Below are positions 34,021-46,505 of a stretch of 64,000 bases of DNA, piece after piece. The stretch is from Streptomyces sp. Q6 (GTDB lineage Bacteria > Actinomycetota > Actinomycetes > Streptomycetales > Streptomycetaceae), in the NCBI RefSeq assembly GCF_036967205.1, contig NZ_CP146022.1:8060001-8124000 (forward strand). Reading direction: 5' to 3'. Position numbers and translations under genes: made by a program. Within the stretch, counting starts at the first letter, position 1. The number at the start of each line of letters is the position of its first letter. The notes under the pieces are model-generated. The model saw nothing but the letters and a program-made list of their open reading frames with translations. It searched no databases and was not told the DNA's origin.

Positions 34021-35502
34021 TCAGCGTTGCAGGGTCAGCAGACCCGGACGGTAGGGCAGGAGGCCGTAGTCGCCGCCGGAGTCGGGGCTGCGGCCCTGGT
34101 AGAGCAGCTGGAGGTGGCAGGGGTCGACGGTCATGGTCTGGTCGGGGCCGGTGCGGATGAGTTCACCGTGGCTGATGTCGTTGGTCCAGGTGGCGCCGCT
34201 GTTCGCCTTCCCCGCGAAGGGGCTGCTCTCGGTCGCGGCCTGGGGTGTCCACGAGCCGTTCAGACTGGTGGCCGTGAACGACCGGAAGTAGCGGCCCTGC
34301 GAGCCGATCGCCTCGACGAGCATGAGGTAGCGGTTCTGGCCCTGGAGCTTGTAGACCTGCGGGGCTTCGAACAGGTTGTTCGTCGTATCGCTCATGACCA
34401 CGGTCGAGGACGTGCCGAAGCTGCCCGGGAAGTTCCCGATCGGCATGCCGGCCCGGTAGATCTTCCCGTTGTCACCGGCGAAGAACAGGTACATGTTCGT
34501 TCCGTCGCTGATGAGCGTCTGGTCGATGGGTCCTGTTCCGGAGCCGGTGATGCTGCCGGAGAAGAGCGGCTGCGCGGCCGACCAGCCGTTCGGGTCGGTC
34601 GGGTCGGTCGACGTCCGGTACGAGAAGGCGGTCGCGCCCCACTGGTAGGTGAGCACCCAGATGTTCTTCGGCGCGAAGTAGAACAGCGTCGGGGCGACGG
34701 TGGACGACGACATCGCGTTCTGGCCGGCCGAGGCCATGTCCGACCAGTTGGTGAACAGGCCGAAGTTCATCGAACCCCAGCTCGATCCGGTGTCGTGCGT
34801 CGTCGCGTAGACGAGCTGCTTGCCGTTGTACGGGACGACGGTGAAGTCCTTGAGCGAGGCCCAGCCCGCCTTGGGCTGCGCCAGCGCGCCCGTCGACGAC
34901 CACCGGTAGCTCGACGGCAGGTCGCACGTCCCGGGGGTGCCGCTGTCACCGACCTTGACGAGTTTCCACTGCTGGTTGGTGCCGCCCCAGTCGTCGTACT
35001 GGACGACGTTCGCGTTGTCGGCGGTGGAGGCGCCCTGCACTTCGAGGGCCTTGTTGCTGTGGCGCGAGATGAGGCGGACGTAGCCGTCGGAGCTGTCGGC
35101 CAGCCGCCACTGCTGGTTGGTGGCGTTCAGGTCGGTCCACTGGACGATCGAGCCGCCGTTGGCGGTGGACCAGTTGTAGACGTCGAGCACCTTGCCCGAC
35201 AGACGGGACTTGATGCGGTAGGAGCCGTCCCCGGAGTCCACGAACTGCCACTGCTGCTGGCTCTGGTCGTTCCTGGACCACTGGGTGATGCGGGCGCCGT
35301 CGCCGGTCGCCATGTTGTAGACGTCGAGGGCCTTGCCGCTGTTGCGATTGACCAGCACGTACGAGGCGTTGGGGTCGACGGTCGCCGCGGCGGCGGGCTG
35401 GGCGGCGAGGAAGGTGGCCAGGAGCAGCAGCGGTGCGAGGACGGCGAGCAGGCGTCTGGTCAAGCGTCTTGCGCAGGCGGGGGACGGGCGGCGACACCAC
35501 AT
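34021..35502 (-). CDS. Secreted GH62 alpha-L-arabinofuranosidase with ricin-type CBM13
   Basis: A 493-residue secreted enzyme starting at ATG 35502 behind GGAGG. The signal peptide has twin Arg pairs and a leucine-rich core ending near PAAAA. Residues about 45-180 form a CBM13 domain with three QxW-type repeats ([24 protein letters not shown]). Residues about 190-490 match GH62: [66 protein letters not shown] and [22 protein letters not shown]62 enzymes remove arabinose side chains from arabinoxylan. It diverges from the GH10 xylanase, which attacks the backbone of the same polymer. Confidence 0.95.
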   Translation of the reverse strand: MWCRRPSPACARRLTRRLLAVLAPLLLLATFLAAQPAAAATVDPNASYVLVNRNSGKALDVYNMATGDGARITQWSRNDQSQQQWQFVDSGDGSYRIKSRLSGKVLDVYNWSTANGGSIVQWTDLNATNQQWRLADSSDGYVRLISRHSNKALEVQGASTADNANVVQYDDWGGTNQQWKLVKVGDSGTPGTCDLPSSYRWSSTGALAQPKAGWASLKDFTVVPYNGKQLVYATTHDTGSSWGSMNFGLFTNWSDMASAGQNAMSSSTVAPTLFYFAPKNIWVLTYQWGATAFSYRTSTDPTDPNGWSAAQPLFSGSITGSGTGPIDQTLISDGTNMYLFFAGDNGKIYRAGMPIGNFPGSFGTSSTVVMSDTTNNLFEAPQVYKLQGQNRYLMLVEAIGSQGRYFRSFTATSLNGSWTPQAATESSPFAGKANSGATWTNDISHGELIRTGPDQTMTVDPCHLQLLYQGRSPDSGGDYGLLPYRPGLLTLQR

Positions 35503-35543
35503 CAGAGGACCTCCAGGGAGGGGGGTGAGGGCAGAGGGTGTTC

Positions 35544-35556
35544 CGAAAATGTTTCG
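35544..35556. promoter_or_regulatory. Inverted repeat CGAAA-atg-TTTCG upstream of the GH62 gene
   Basis: CGAAAATGTTTCG has perfect 5-bp arms. It lies 42 bp upstream of the GH62 start. It resembles the CGAAA/TTTCG inverted repeats described upstream of Streptomyces xylanase genes and is a likely operator for a xylan-responsive regulator. Confidence 0.55.
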
Positions 35557-35590
35557 AAGAATTCTCGGATCGGTTGCCGCCACAAGCTAG

Positions 35591-37378
<1,788 letters not shown>

Positions 37379-37419
37379 CACCACCGCGGGCGCGGCCTGA
37401 TCCACCGGTGTGACGACAA

Positions 37420-37450
37420 GGCGGTGGAGGTGCGGGACACCTCCACCGCC
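37420..37450. terminator. Bidirectional terminator between convergent genes
   Basis: A perfect 13-bp stem GGCGGTGGAGGTG with its complement around loop CGGGA lies 41 bp after the xylanase stop and 30 bp after the convergent acyl-CoA dehydrogenase stop, so it can end transcription from both sides. Confidence 0.85.
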
Positions 37451-37480
37451 TCGCGCCGACCGGACCGGGCAGGGTGACCG

Positions 37481-38638
37481 CTACAGGCCGAGGTCCTTGG
37501 CGATGATGGTCTTCATCACCTCGCTGGATCCGCCGTAGATGCGGTTGACGCGGACGTCGGCGTACAGACGGGCGATCGGGTACTCCAGCATGTAGCCGTA
37601 ACCGCCGTGCAGCTGAAGGCACTTGTCGATGACGCGGCCGCACACCTCGGTGCCGAACAGCTTGATCCGGGCGGCGTCCGCCGGGGTGAGCTCCCCGGTC
37701 TCCTCCAGCTCGATGCCGCGGTCCACCAGGGACTGCGCCGCCTCGACCTCGGTCGAGCACTCGGCCAGGACGAACTTGGTGTTCTGGAAGGCGGTCACCG
37801 GCTTGCCGAAGACGGTGCGCTCCCTGACGTACGCCTTGGTGAACTCGATGGCGGCGGCGGCCCGCGCCGTGGCGTCGACGCCGACGGCCAGCCGCTCCCT
37901 GACGAGGTTGCGGCCCAGATAGGCGAAGGCGTTGCCCTCCTCGCCCAGGAGGTTCTCGACCGGGACCTTCACGTTCGTGAAGGAGAGCTCGTTGGTGTCG
38001 GACGACCGCAGGCCGATCTTCTGGAGCTTCCGGCCGTAGCCGAAGCCCTCGCTGTCGGTCGGTACGACGAGCAGGCTCAGGCCCCCGCGCCGGTCCTCGG
38101 GGTCCGCGGGCGCGGTGCGGGCGACGACCACGCACAGTTCGGAGTTGCGGGCTCCGGAGATGAAGGTCTTGGCGCCGTTGAGGACGTAGTGCCGTCCGTC
38201 GGCGGAGAGCTCGGCCTTGGTGCGGATCCCCGCGAGGTCCGATCCGGCTCCGGGCTCGGTCATGGCGATGCACAGCATGAGGTCGCCGCTGACGATGCCG
38301 GGGAACCAGCGCCGCTTCTGCTCCTCGGTGGCCAGGGTCAGGAGGTAGGGAAGCACCATGCCGGTGCTCAGCCCGTAGTGGCCGAGCATGATGGCGGCCC
38401 GTGCGCTCTCCTCGGTGATGATCGCCTGGTACTTGTAGCCCGTCTCGCCGGGGCCGCCGTACTCCTCGGGGATGCCGAAGCCGGTCACTCCGAGGTCGCC
38501 GAGCTTGTGGAACAGCTCGCGCGGGACGATGCCCCGCTCCTCCCACTCCTCGTAGTGGGGGACGACCTCCTTGGCGACGAACTCCCGGATCATCGACCGG
38601 AACGCCTCGTGGTCCTCGTCGTAGACAGTGCGCTTCAT
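37481..38638 (-). CDS. Acyl-CoA dehydrogenase, long-chain type
   Basis: A 385-residue FAD flavoprotein that would introduce the alpha-beta double bond in an acyl-CoA. It has GIPEEYGGPGETGYKYQAI, LCIAMTEPGAGSDLAGIRT, FISGARNSELCVVVART, QLHGGYGYMLEYPIARLYAD and RIYGGSSEVMKTIIA. The Glu of the MCAD YEGT motif is Gly here, as in LCAD-type enzymes, where the base is a Glu on helix G; FVLAECSTEVEAAQ supplies a candidate. It is the last gene of a minus-strand operon with a TesB thioesterase, an SDR and an acyl-CoA synthetase, and is closely similar to the second dehydrogenase at 43828. Confidence 0.93.
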   Translation of the reverse strand: MKRTVYDEDHEAFRSMIREFVAKEVVPHYEEWEERGIVPRELFHKLGDLGVTGFGIPEEYGGPGETGYKYQAIITEESARAAIMLGHYGLSTGMVLPYLLTLATEEQKRRWFPGIVSGDLMLCIAMTEPGAGSDLAGIRTKAELSADGRHYVLNGAKTFISGARNSELCVVVARTAPADPEDRRGGLSLLVVPTDSEGFGYGRKLQKIGLRSSDTNELSFTNVKVPVENLLGEEGNAFAYLGRNLVRERLAVGVDATARAAAAIEFTKAYVRERTVFGKPVTAFQNTKFVLAECSTEVEAAQSLVDRGIELEETGELTPADAARIKLFGTEVCGRVIDKCLQLHGGYGYMLEYPIARLYADVRVNRIYGGSSEVMKTIIAKDLGL

Positions 38639-38684
38639 GATGGGTTCTCGTTTCTGCGGGGAACGGGGGAGCCGGGTGGGCGGG

Positions 38685-40214
<1,530 letters not shown>

Positions 40215-40338
40215 GACAGCCTCCAAGGGACGGCCCGACGGCATCGGCGGGCCACAGAGGGAAAGGGGGGAGGGGGGTGGTGCGGGAAGCACGGCCGGGC
40301 GTGGCGGACCCGGCGATGTCACGGAGCGGACCGGCGGA

Positions 40339-41220
40339 TCACACGAGCCGCTGGCGGTTCACCGGGATCGACTTCGGGAAGTCGTCGCAACCGAGCTCGT
40401 CGGCCAGTTCCTTCACCGACCACTGCCGGTCGGCGTCGATCTGGTGGCTCAGCGACCAGCCGGCGTACAGGCCGACGTGGCCGCCGGTCACCGAGAAGAC
40501 CTGTCCGGTGAAGGGGCAGTCGGCGGTGGCGAGATAGCCGACCAGCGGGGAGACGTGCTTCGGGTGGTAGCGGTCGAGCACGCCCTCCTCCTCCGGCGCG
40601 GCGACGGCGGCGCTGAAGCCCGGGTTGCCCGCGAGCATGGCGGTGCGGGCCATCGGCGCGATGGCGTTGGCCCGTACGCCGTAGCGCCCCAGTTCGAGGG
40701 CGGCGGTGAGGGTCTGGGCGACGAGTCCGGCCTTCGCCGCCGCGTAGTTCCACTGGCCGACGTTGCCGTGGAGCCCGGCGGAGGAGGTGGTGCTGACGAT
40801 CGACCGGTCGGCGGTCGCCCCGGCCTTGGCCCGTGCGCGCCAGTGGCGGGCGGCGGCGCGGGTGGCCGCGAAGGCGCCCTTGAGGTGCACGTCGAGGACC
40901 AGGTCGAACTGTTCCTCGGTCATGTTCCACACCATGGCGTCGCGGACCACGCCCGCGTTGTTCACGACGACGTGCAGATCGCCGAAGGACTCCACCGCGG
41001 CGGTCACCAGCCGCTCGCCGACGGCCAGGTCGGCGACGCTGCCCTCGACGGCCACGGCCTCGCCGCCCGCCGCCGCGATCTCCGCGACCACCGCGTCGGC
41101 GCCGCGCAGATCGTTCACGACGACCTTGGCGCCCTCGGAGGCGAGGAGCAGAGCGTGTTCGCGGCCGAGGCCGCCGCCGGCGCCGGTGATCACCGCGACG
41201 CGGCCGTCCAGCTGTCCCAT
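40339..41220 (-). CDS. SDR dehydrogenase, MFE-2 (3R)-hydroxyacyl-CoA dehydrogenase-like
   Basis: A 293-residue short-chain dehydrogenase with AVITGAGGGLGREHALLLAS, NNAGVVRDAMVWNMTEEQFD and catalytic Tyr-Lys in WNYAAAKAG. The start GAGGGLGREHALL and the RDAMVWNM segment are characteristic of the dehydrogenase domain of peroxisomal multifunctional enzyme type 2. It would oxidise a 3-hydroxyacyl-CoA to the ketoacyl-CoA with NAD. The C terminus is longer than in FabG proteins. It lies between tesB and the acyl-CoA synthetase on the minus strand. Confidence 0.88.
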   Translation of the reverse strand: MGQLDGRVAVITGAGGGLGREHALLLASEGAKVVVNDLRGADAVVAEIAAAGGEAVAVEGSVADLAVGERLVTAAVESFGDLHVVVNNAGVVRDAMVWNMTEEQFDLVLDVHLKGAFAATRAAARHWRARAKAGATADRSIVSTTSSAGLHGNVGQWNYAAAKAGLVAQTLTAALELGRYGVRANAIAPMARTAMLAGNPGFSAAVAAPEEEGVLDRYHPKHVSPLVGYLATADCPFTGQVFSVTGGHVGLYAGWSLSHQIDADRQWSVKELADELGCDDFPKSIPVNRQRLV

Positions 41221-41295
41221 GAGGTGCTCACTTTCGTACGGAAGGGGGTGCTTGAGGGGGTGGGGTCCAGGCCCCTGGGCCCGGATCGGCGGGGG

Positions 41296-42222
41296 TCAGC
41301 GCGGCGCGCGGCGGCGCAGGACCGTCTCCTGCGCCACGGAGGCGATCAGCGTGCCGTCCCTGGTCCAGAAGTCGCCGGTGTTGAGACCGCGGCCGTCACC
41401 GGCGGAGGCGCTGCGCTGGGTGAACAGCAGCCAGTCGTCCGCGCGGAACGGGCGGTGGAACCAGATCGCGTGGTCGAGGGACGCGAGCATCGCCTCGGGC
41501 GGGCCCTGACGCAGGGGGTAGAGGGCTTCGAAGTCCAGGGCCGCGGTCGAGCCCAGGGTGAGGTCCGACAGATAGGTGAGGGCGCACAGGTGCAGCAGCG
41601 GGTCGTCGGGCAGCGGCTGGTGCGTACGGAACCACACGTCCTGCCCGTTCGCCGGGGACTCCCCGCCGTGCGCGCCGGGTGTCGCGGGGACGACGCGCAT
41701 CGAGGCCACCTGGGCGTGTCCCGCCTCCCGGTGCCGCTGGGGGTCGCTGAGCGCCCAGAGCGCGAAGGCGTCCGGCACGTCCTCGGGCGGCGGCACGACG
41801 GGCATGACCGGCCGGCGCTCCGGCTCGCCCTGCTCGGGGACCTTGAAGGAGGCGGAGAGGGTGAAGACGATCGCGCCGTCCTGGTAGGCGGTGACGCGCC
41901 GGGAGCTGTAGCGCCGCCCGTCCCGCAGCCGTTCGACGCGGTACACGACGGGCTTCTCGGGCGTCACCGCCCGCAGGAAGTAGCCGTGCAGGGAGTGGGC
42001 GGGCCGGTCCGGCTCGACCGCGCGTCCCGCCGCGGCCAGCGCCTGCGCGACGACCTGCCCACCGAAGGCCTGCCCGGGAATCCCCGCGTGGCAGCGGCCG
42101 CGGAAGCCGTCCGGCTCGTCCGTCGGCTCCAGGTGGAGGAAGTCGACGAGATCGCATGCGGCGTACGGGGACGGGGAGACGGAGGACGCGCCTTCGACTG
42201 ATGGGGACCCGGTTCGGTACAC
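41296..42222 (-). CDS. tesB: Acyl-CoA thioesterase II (TesB family)
   Basis: A 308-residue double hot-dog thioesterase. It has GQAFGGQVVAQALAAAGR, SLHGYFLRAVTPEKPVVYRV, SSRRVTAYQDGAIVFTLSAS, TYLSDLTLGSTAAL and SLDHAIWFHRPFRADDWLLF, the usual TesB order. It releases free acid from acyl-CoA and may recover CoA when intermediates build up. GTG 42222 starts the minus-strand operon that runs to 37481; its promoter with an overlapping operator lies at 42272-42300. Confidence 0.93.
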   Translation of the reverse strand: MYRTGSPSVEGASSVSPSPYAACDLVDFLHLEPTDEPDGFRGRCHAGIPGQAFGGQVVAQALAAAGRAVEPDRPAHSLHGYFLRAVTPEKPVVYRVERLRDGRRYSSRRVTAYQDGAIVFTLSASFKVPEQGEPERRPVMPVVPPPEDVPDAFALWALSDPQRHREAGHAQVASMRVVPATPGAHGGESPANGQDVWFRTHQPLPDDPLLHLCALTYLSDLTLGSTAALDFEALYPLRQGPPEAMLASLDHAIWFHRPFRADDWLLFTQRSASAGDGRGLNTGDFWTRDGTLIASVAQETVLRRRAPR

Positions 42223-42271
42223 GGTTCACAGACCCTTCGTTCGCCGGGCAGAGCGTCACCCGGACGCCGCC

Positions 42272-42300
42272 AAGTTAATCGCCAATAGGGGCGATGTCCA
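42272..42300 (-). promoter_or_regulatory. Promoter TGGACA-17-TAACTT with operator site 1
   Basis: On the minus strand TGGACA (42300-42295) and TAACTT (42277-42272) are 17 nt apart. The operator AAGTTAATCGCCAATAG (plus strand 42272-42288) covers the -10 box and half of the spacer. It directs the tesB operon. The remaining DNA up to 42520 shows no gene. Confidence 0.65.
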
Positions 42301-42523
42301 TCCCTTCTTTCGCGGAATCGACGGGCGGGCGCTTCGGTTGCGCGGCGCCTCCGGCCCGTGACGCTCATGGGTGTGTACGCTTCCGCGACTCACGTATGTG
42401 CAGGTGGGTGACGCTCTCGGGCGAGCGTGGCGCCGCCGTGGTGGTTCGCGCGGCAGGGTCCGAAGTCCGGTGCGATCCGTCGGTTCGGGGGTCTCGCTCG
42501 TGCAGCGATGACGGAAGAGCCCG

Positions 42524-42552
42524 TGGACAGTGGGACTAATTGGAATTAACTT
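42524..42552 (+). promoter_or_regulatory. Promoter TGGACA-17-TAACTT with operator site 2
   Basis: TGGACA (42524-42529) and TAACTT (42547-42552) are 17 nt apart and identical in sequence and spacing to the divergent tesB promoter. Operator CTAATTGGAATTAACTT (42536-42552) contains the perfect palindrome TAATT-gg-AATTA and overlaps the -10 box. It serves the thiolase operon. Confidence 0.68.
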
Positions 42553-42641
42553 GAGGTGGTCCGGTGGCGCCGGAGTTCCGTGGACGGCCGTCGCCGAGGC
42601 CCGGCCCGTCGAGGCCCCCGCCCCCTCAGCAAGGAGCAACC

Positions 42642-43808
42642 ATGCGTGACGCAGTGATCGTCGACGCCGTCCGAACCGCCGTCGGAAAGCGCAACGGCTC
42701 GCTGGCGAGGCTGCACTCGGCCTCGCTCTCCGCCCACGTCCTCAAGGCCCTCGCGGACCGTACCGGCCTCGATCCCGCCCTCGTCGACGACGTCATCTGG
42801 GGCTGCGCCGCCCCGGTCGGCATGCAGACCGGCTGCATCGGCCGGTCCGCCGTCCTGGCGGCGGGCTGGCCGGAGACCGTGCCCGGAGTCACGATCGACC
42901 GGCAGTGCGGCTCCTCCCAGCAGGCCGTCCACTTCGCGGCCATGGGGGTGGTGTCCGGCCAGTACGACGTGGCCGTCGCCGGTGGCGTGGAGATGATGAG
43001 CGCCGTCCCGCCGAGCCTGACCGCCCTCGACGGCAGGTACGGCGAGCCGCACGGCCCGGACGTCTGGGACCGCTACGACGGCGTCCGCTTCCACCAGGGC
43101 GTCGGCGCCCAGCTGATCGCCGACGAGTACGGCATCACCCGGACCGAGCTCGACCAGCACGGACTCGACTCGCACGCCCGCGCCGCCCGCGCCATCGACG
43201 AGGGCCGCTTCAAGGGCCAGATCGCCCCGATCACCGTCACCGACGAGGACGGCACGGAGCGCGTCTTCGACACCGACGAGGGCGTGCGCCGCGGCTCCAC
43301 CCTGGAGAAGCTGGCCTCCCTCAAGCCCGCCTACGCGGAGCACGGCTCCATCACCGCGGGCAACGCCTCGCAGATCTCCGACGGCACCGGCGCCCTGCTC
43401 ATCACCACCAGTGAGTTCGCCCGGTCGCAGGGCTGGACCCCGATGGCCCGTATCCACACCGCCGTGGTCACCGGCACCGACCCCGTCACCATGCTCAAGG
43501 GCCCGATCCCGGCGACCGCCAAGGCTCTCAAGAAGGCCGGCCTGACCCTGGACGACATCGGCGTCTACGAGATCAACGAGGCGTTCGCCTCCGTCACGCT
43601 CGCCTGGCTGCGCGAGACCGGCGCCGACTACGCGCGCATGAACCCCGACGGCGGCGCGATGGCCATCGGCCACCCCATCGGCGGCTCCGGCGCCCGCATC
43701 ATGACCACCCTCGTCCACCACATGCGCGACCACGGCATCCGCTACGGCCTCCAGTCCATGTGCGAGGGCGGCGGTATGGCCAACGCCACCATCCTGGAAC
43801 TGCTGTAG
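42642..43808 (+). CDS. Acetyl-CoA acyltransferase (thiolase)
   Basis: A 388-residue thiolase starting at ATG 42642 behind AAGGAG. The acyl-accepting Cys89 is in TIDRQCGSSQQAVH, followed by VAGGVEMMS, YEINEAFASVTLAW, the His of GHPIGGSGARI and the C-terminal Cys of CEGGGMANA, so all catalytic parts are present. It cleaves 3-ketoacyl-CoA with CoA to give acetyl- or propionyl-CoA and a shortened acyl-CoA. It is the first gene of a plus-strand operon with an acyl-CoA dehydrogenase and a small thioesterase, under operator site 2. Confidence 0.94.
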   Translation: MRDAVIVDAVRTAVGKRNGSLARLHSASLSAHVLKALADRTGLDPALVDDVIWGCAAPVGMQTGCIGRSAVLAAGWPETVPGVTIDRQCGSSQQAVHFAAMGVVSGQYDVAVAGGVEMMSAVPPSLTALDGRYGEPHGPDVWDRYDGVRFHQGVGAQLIADEYGITRTELDQHGLDSHARAARAIDEGRFKGQIAPITVTDEDGTERVFDTDEGVRRGSTLEKLASLKPAYAEHGSITAGNASQISDGTGALLITTSEFARSQGWTPMARIHTAVVTGTDPVTMLKGPIPATAKALKKAGLTLDDIGVYEINEAFASVTLAWLRETGADYARMNPDGGAMAIGHPIGGSGARIMTTLVHHMRDHGIRYGLQSMCEGGGMANATILELL

Positions 43809-43827
43809 CCCCGAGGAGCCACACCCG

Positions 43828-44988
43828 ATGAAGCGCACCGTCTACACCGAGGAGCACGAGGCCTTCCGCACCGTGGTCCGGGACTTCGTCGCCAAGGAGG
43901 TCACTCCGTATTTCGCCGAGTGGGAAGCCGCCCGGCGCACCCCGAGGGAGCTGCTGCACAAGCTCGGCGACCTGGGCGTCCTGGGCTTCGGCATCCCGGA
44001 GGAGTACGGCGGCCCCGGCGTGACCAGTTTCAAGTACGAGGCGATCCTCGCCGAGGAGACCGCGGCTGCCGACGGTGTCTCCTTCGCCCACTACACGATC
44101 AACACCAGCATCTCCCTGCCGTACCTGCTGGGTCTGGCCACCGAGGAGCAGAAGAAGCGCTGGCTCCCGGGCGTGGCCGCGGGGGAGATCTGCCTGTGCC
44201 TCGCCATGACCGAGCCGGGCACGGGCTCCGACGTGGCGGGCATCCGCACCAGGGCAGAACTGTCACCGGACGGCACGCACTACGTGCTCAACGGGGCCAA
44301 GACGTTCATCACCGGAGCGCTCAACTCCGAGCTGTGCATCGTCGCCGCCCGTACCTCGCCCGCCACCCCCGAGGACCGCCGGGCCGGCCTGACCCTCCTG
44401 GTCGTCCCGACCGACAGCGCGGGCTTCGGCTACGGCAAGCAGTTGGAGAAGCTCGGGCTGCACGCCCGCGACACCTCCGAACTGCACTTCACCGACGTCC
44501 GGGTCCCGGTGGAGAACGTCCTCGGCGAGGTCGGCAAGGGCTTCTCCTACCTGGGCCAGAACCTCCCCAGGGAACGCCTCTCCATCGCGGTCAACGCGGT
44601 CGCCGCCGCCGCGGCGGCGATCCAGTGCGCCCTCCGGTACACCGGTGACCGCACCGTCTTCGGCAAGCCGGTGGCCGACTTCCAGAACACCAAGTTCGTC
44701 CTCGCCGAGTGCGAGGCCGAGGTCTCCGCCGCTCAGGCCATGGCCGACCGGGGCATGGACCTGGAGGACGCCCGCGAACTGACGCCCGCCGACGCCGCGC
44801 GGATCAAACTGTTCTGCACCGAGGTCGCCGGCCGGGTCATCGACAAGTGCCTCCAACTGCACGGCGGATACGGCTACATGACCGAATACCCCATCGCCCG
44901 CCACTACGCGGACACCCGGGTGTCCCGCATCTATGGCGGCACCAGCGAGGTCATGAAGACGATCATCGCCAAGGACATGGGCCTGTAG
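43828..44988 (+). CDS. Acyl-CoA dehydrogenase, paralogue of the 37481 gene
   Basis: A 386-residue flavoprotein closely similar along its length to the dehydrogenase at 37481-38638 (shared KRTVY..EHEAFR start, GFGIPEEYGGPGVTSFKYEA, CLAMTEPGTGSDVAGIRT, QLHGGYGYMTEYPIARHYAD, RIYGGTSEVMKTIIAKDMGL). The MCAD-type Glu is again Gly, with LAECEAEVSAAQ offering the helix-G Glu. Two paralogues in divergent operons suggest different chain lengths or successive cycles. It starts 19 nt after the thiolase stop behind GAGGAG. Confidence 0.94.
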   Translation: MKRTVYTEEHEAFRTVVRDFVAKEVTPYFAEWEAARRTPRELLHKLGDLGVLGFGIPEEYGGPGVTSFKYEAILAEETAAADGVSFAHYTINTSISLPYLLGLATEEQKKRWLPGVAAGEICLCLAMTEPGTGSDVAGIRTRAELSPDGTHYVLNGAKTFITGALNSELCIVAARTSPATPEDRRAGLTLLVVPTDSAGFGYGKQLEKLGLHARDTSELHFTDVRVPVENVLGEVGKGFSYLGQNLPRERLSIAVNAVAAAAAAIQCALRYTGDRTVFGKPVADFQNTKFVLAECEAEVSAAQAMADRGMDLEDARELTPADAARIKLFCTEVAGRVIDKCLQLHGGYGYMTEYPIARHYADTRVSRIYGGTSEVMKTIIAKDMGL

Positions 44989-45022
44989 GTCCAGGACCCT
45001 CTCCACGGAACGAGGTGGTGTC

Positions 45023-45604
45023 ATGCCCGTACCGAACGTCACCGACCCGCTGGTTTCCGACGACCTGCCGGACGGCGAGGACCGTGCCGGCCCAGGCGTC
45101 CGCCCACCGGTGAGCGGGCCGGCGCCCACCGAACTCGTCGTCCGTCTGGACGTCCGGGTCTGCGACCTCGGCCCCGACGGACACGTGAACAACGTCGCCC
45201 ACCTGCGCCTGCTCGACGAGGCGCGCAGCCGGTTGCTCGGACCCGGCCCCTCGGGGCACGGGGGCGGCATTCTGGAGGTGCTCGGCGGCCGTGCCCGGCT
45301 GGTCATCGGCCAGCACCTGGTCGAGTACCGCCGGGAGGTCCGGCCCCCGGTCCGGTCGCTCCGGGTGCGGCTGTGGATCCCCGTGCTGGGCAGCAGCAGC
45401 CTGGCACTGGCCGCCGCGGTCCATGAGGACGGGCACGACGATCCCGCCGTCGTCGCGGAGTCCGGCGCCGTCCTGCTGGCGTCCGACACCGGCCGGCCGT
45501 GGCCCATGGACGGGGCGACCCGGGAGGTCCTCGGCCGTTACACCGGGCCGCGGTCCGTCTTCCGCGACCGGATCGGTCTCGCCCCGCGACCGGGCCCACG
45601 CTGA
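45023..45604 (+). CDS. 4HBT-type hot-dog thioesterase
   Basis: A 193-residue protein with the 4-hydroxybenzoyl-CoA thioesterase-like segment VRVCDLGPDGHVNNVAHLRL (Asp and His-Val-Asn-Asn at the usual active-site positions) and EYRREVRPPVRSLRVRLWI. The first 35 residues are a variable leader rich in Asp and Pro. It would hydrolyse short or unusual acyl-CoA thioesters. ATG 45023 follows GGAACGAGG. It ends the thiolase operon and is followed by a strong terminator. Confidence 0.82.
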   Translation: MPVPNVTDPLVSDDLPDGEDRAGPGVRPPVSGPAPTELVVRLDVRVCDLGPDGHVNNVAHLRLLDEARSRLLGPGPSGHGGGILEVLGGRARLVIGQHLVEYRREVRPPVRSLRVRLWIPVLGSSSLALAAAVHEDGHDDPAVVAESGAVLLASDTGRPWPMDGATREVLGRYTGPRSVFRDRIGLAPRPGPR

Positions 45605-45628
45605 CAGACGCGTACACGTACACATACC

Positions 45629-45663
45629 GAAGGCCCGCCCCCTCGACGAGGGGGCGGGCCTTC
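45629..45663. terminator. Strong bidirectional terminator
   Basis: A perfect 15-bp stem, GAAGGCCCGCCCCCT and its complement, encloses loop CGACG. It lies 25 bp after the thioesterase stop and 20 bp after the convergent SDR stop. Confidence 0.88.
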
Positions 45664-45683
45664 GGGGTTCGGGGGTCCCGGTG

Positions 45684-46490
45684 TCAGCGGCTGCCCGCGT
45701 CGACCGTCAGCACCTGTCCGGAGACGTAGTTCGAGTCCTGGGTGCAGAACAGGTAGACCGCGCCGGCCGCCTCGGACGGGGTGCCCGGCCGGCCCAGCGG
45801 GTTGGTGCGCTTGACCGAGTCCATCACCGCCTGGCTGACGCCCACCTTGATGCGGCGGCCCTCGATCTCGACCGTGGTGTCCCCGTCCGTCGCGACGGCC
45901 TCGGTCATCCGGGTCAGGATGAAGCCGAAGGCCACCGCGTTGACGTTGACCTTGTAGCGGCCCCACTCCTTGGCCATGGTCTTGGTCAGACCGATGACGC
46001 CCGCCTTGGCCGAGGCGTAGTTGATCTGCCCCGGGTTGCCGTAGACGCCCGAGACCGACGAGATGTTGACGACCTTGCGGTGGTGGTCGGTCGGGTTCGC
46101 CTTGATGTACGGCTGCGCGGCGCGCAGGATCCGGAACGGCGCCTTGAGGTGCACGTCGAGGATCGCGTCCCACTGCTCGTCCGACATCTTCTGGATGACG
46201 GTGTCCCAGGTGTATCCGGCGTTGTTGACGATGATGTCGAGCCCGCCGAAGGAGTCGACGGCGGTGTGCACGAACCGCTCGGCGAAGTCCTCGTCGACGA
46301 CCGAGCCGACGCACGCGACGGCCTTGCCGCCGGCGGCGACGATGTCCGCGACGGTCTCCTCGGCGGGCTCCTTGTCGAGGTCGTTGATGACGACCGCCGC
46401 GCCTTCGGAGGCGAGCTTGAGGGCGACTTCGCGGCCGATGCCGCGGCCGGATCCGGAGACGAGGGCGACCTTGCCGTCCAGGGTTCCCAT
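45684..46490 (-). CDS. SDR 3-hydroxyacyl-CoA dehydrogenase-like
   Basis: A 268-residue short-chain dehydrogenase with VALVSGSGRGIGREVALKLA, INDLDKEPAEET, NNAGYTWDTVIQKMSDEQWD, ISSVSGVYGNPGQINYASAKAG (Ser, Tyr and Lys in place) and a C-terminal SGQVLTVDAGSR. The YTWDTVIQKM segment resembles actinobacterial FabG-like enzymes of lipid degradation. It would oxidise a 3-hydroxyacyl-CoA. ATG 46490 follows GAAGGAACC. It is the last gene of the minus-strand operon with the MaoC pair and the SCPx-like thiolase. Confidence 0.9.
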   Translation of the reverse strand: MGTLDGKVALVSGSGRGIGREVALKLASEGAAVVINDLDKEPAEETVADIVAAGGKAVACVGSVVDEDFAERFVHTAVDSFGGLDIIVNNAGYTWDTVIQKMSDEQWDAILDVHLKAPFRILRAAQPYIKANPTDHHRKVVNISSVSGVYGNPGQINYASAKAGVIGLTKTMAKEWGRYKVNVNAVAFGFILTRMTEAVATDGDTTVEIEGRRIKVGVSQAVMDSVKRTNPLGRPGTPSEAAGAVYLFCTQDSNYVSGQVLTVDAGSR

Positions 46491-46505
46491 GCTGGTGGTT
46501 CCTTC

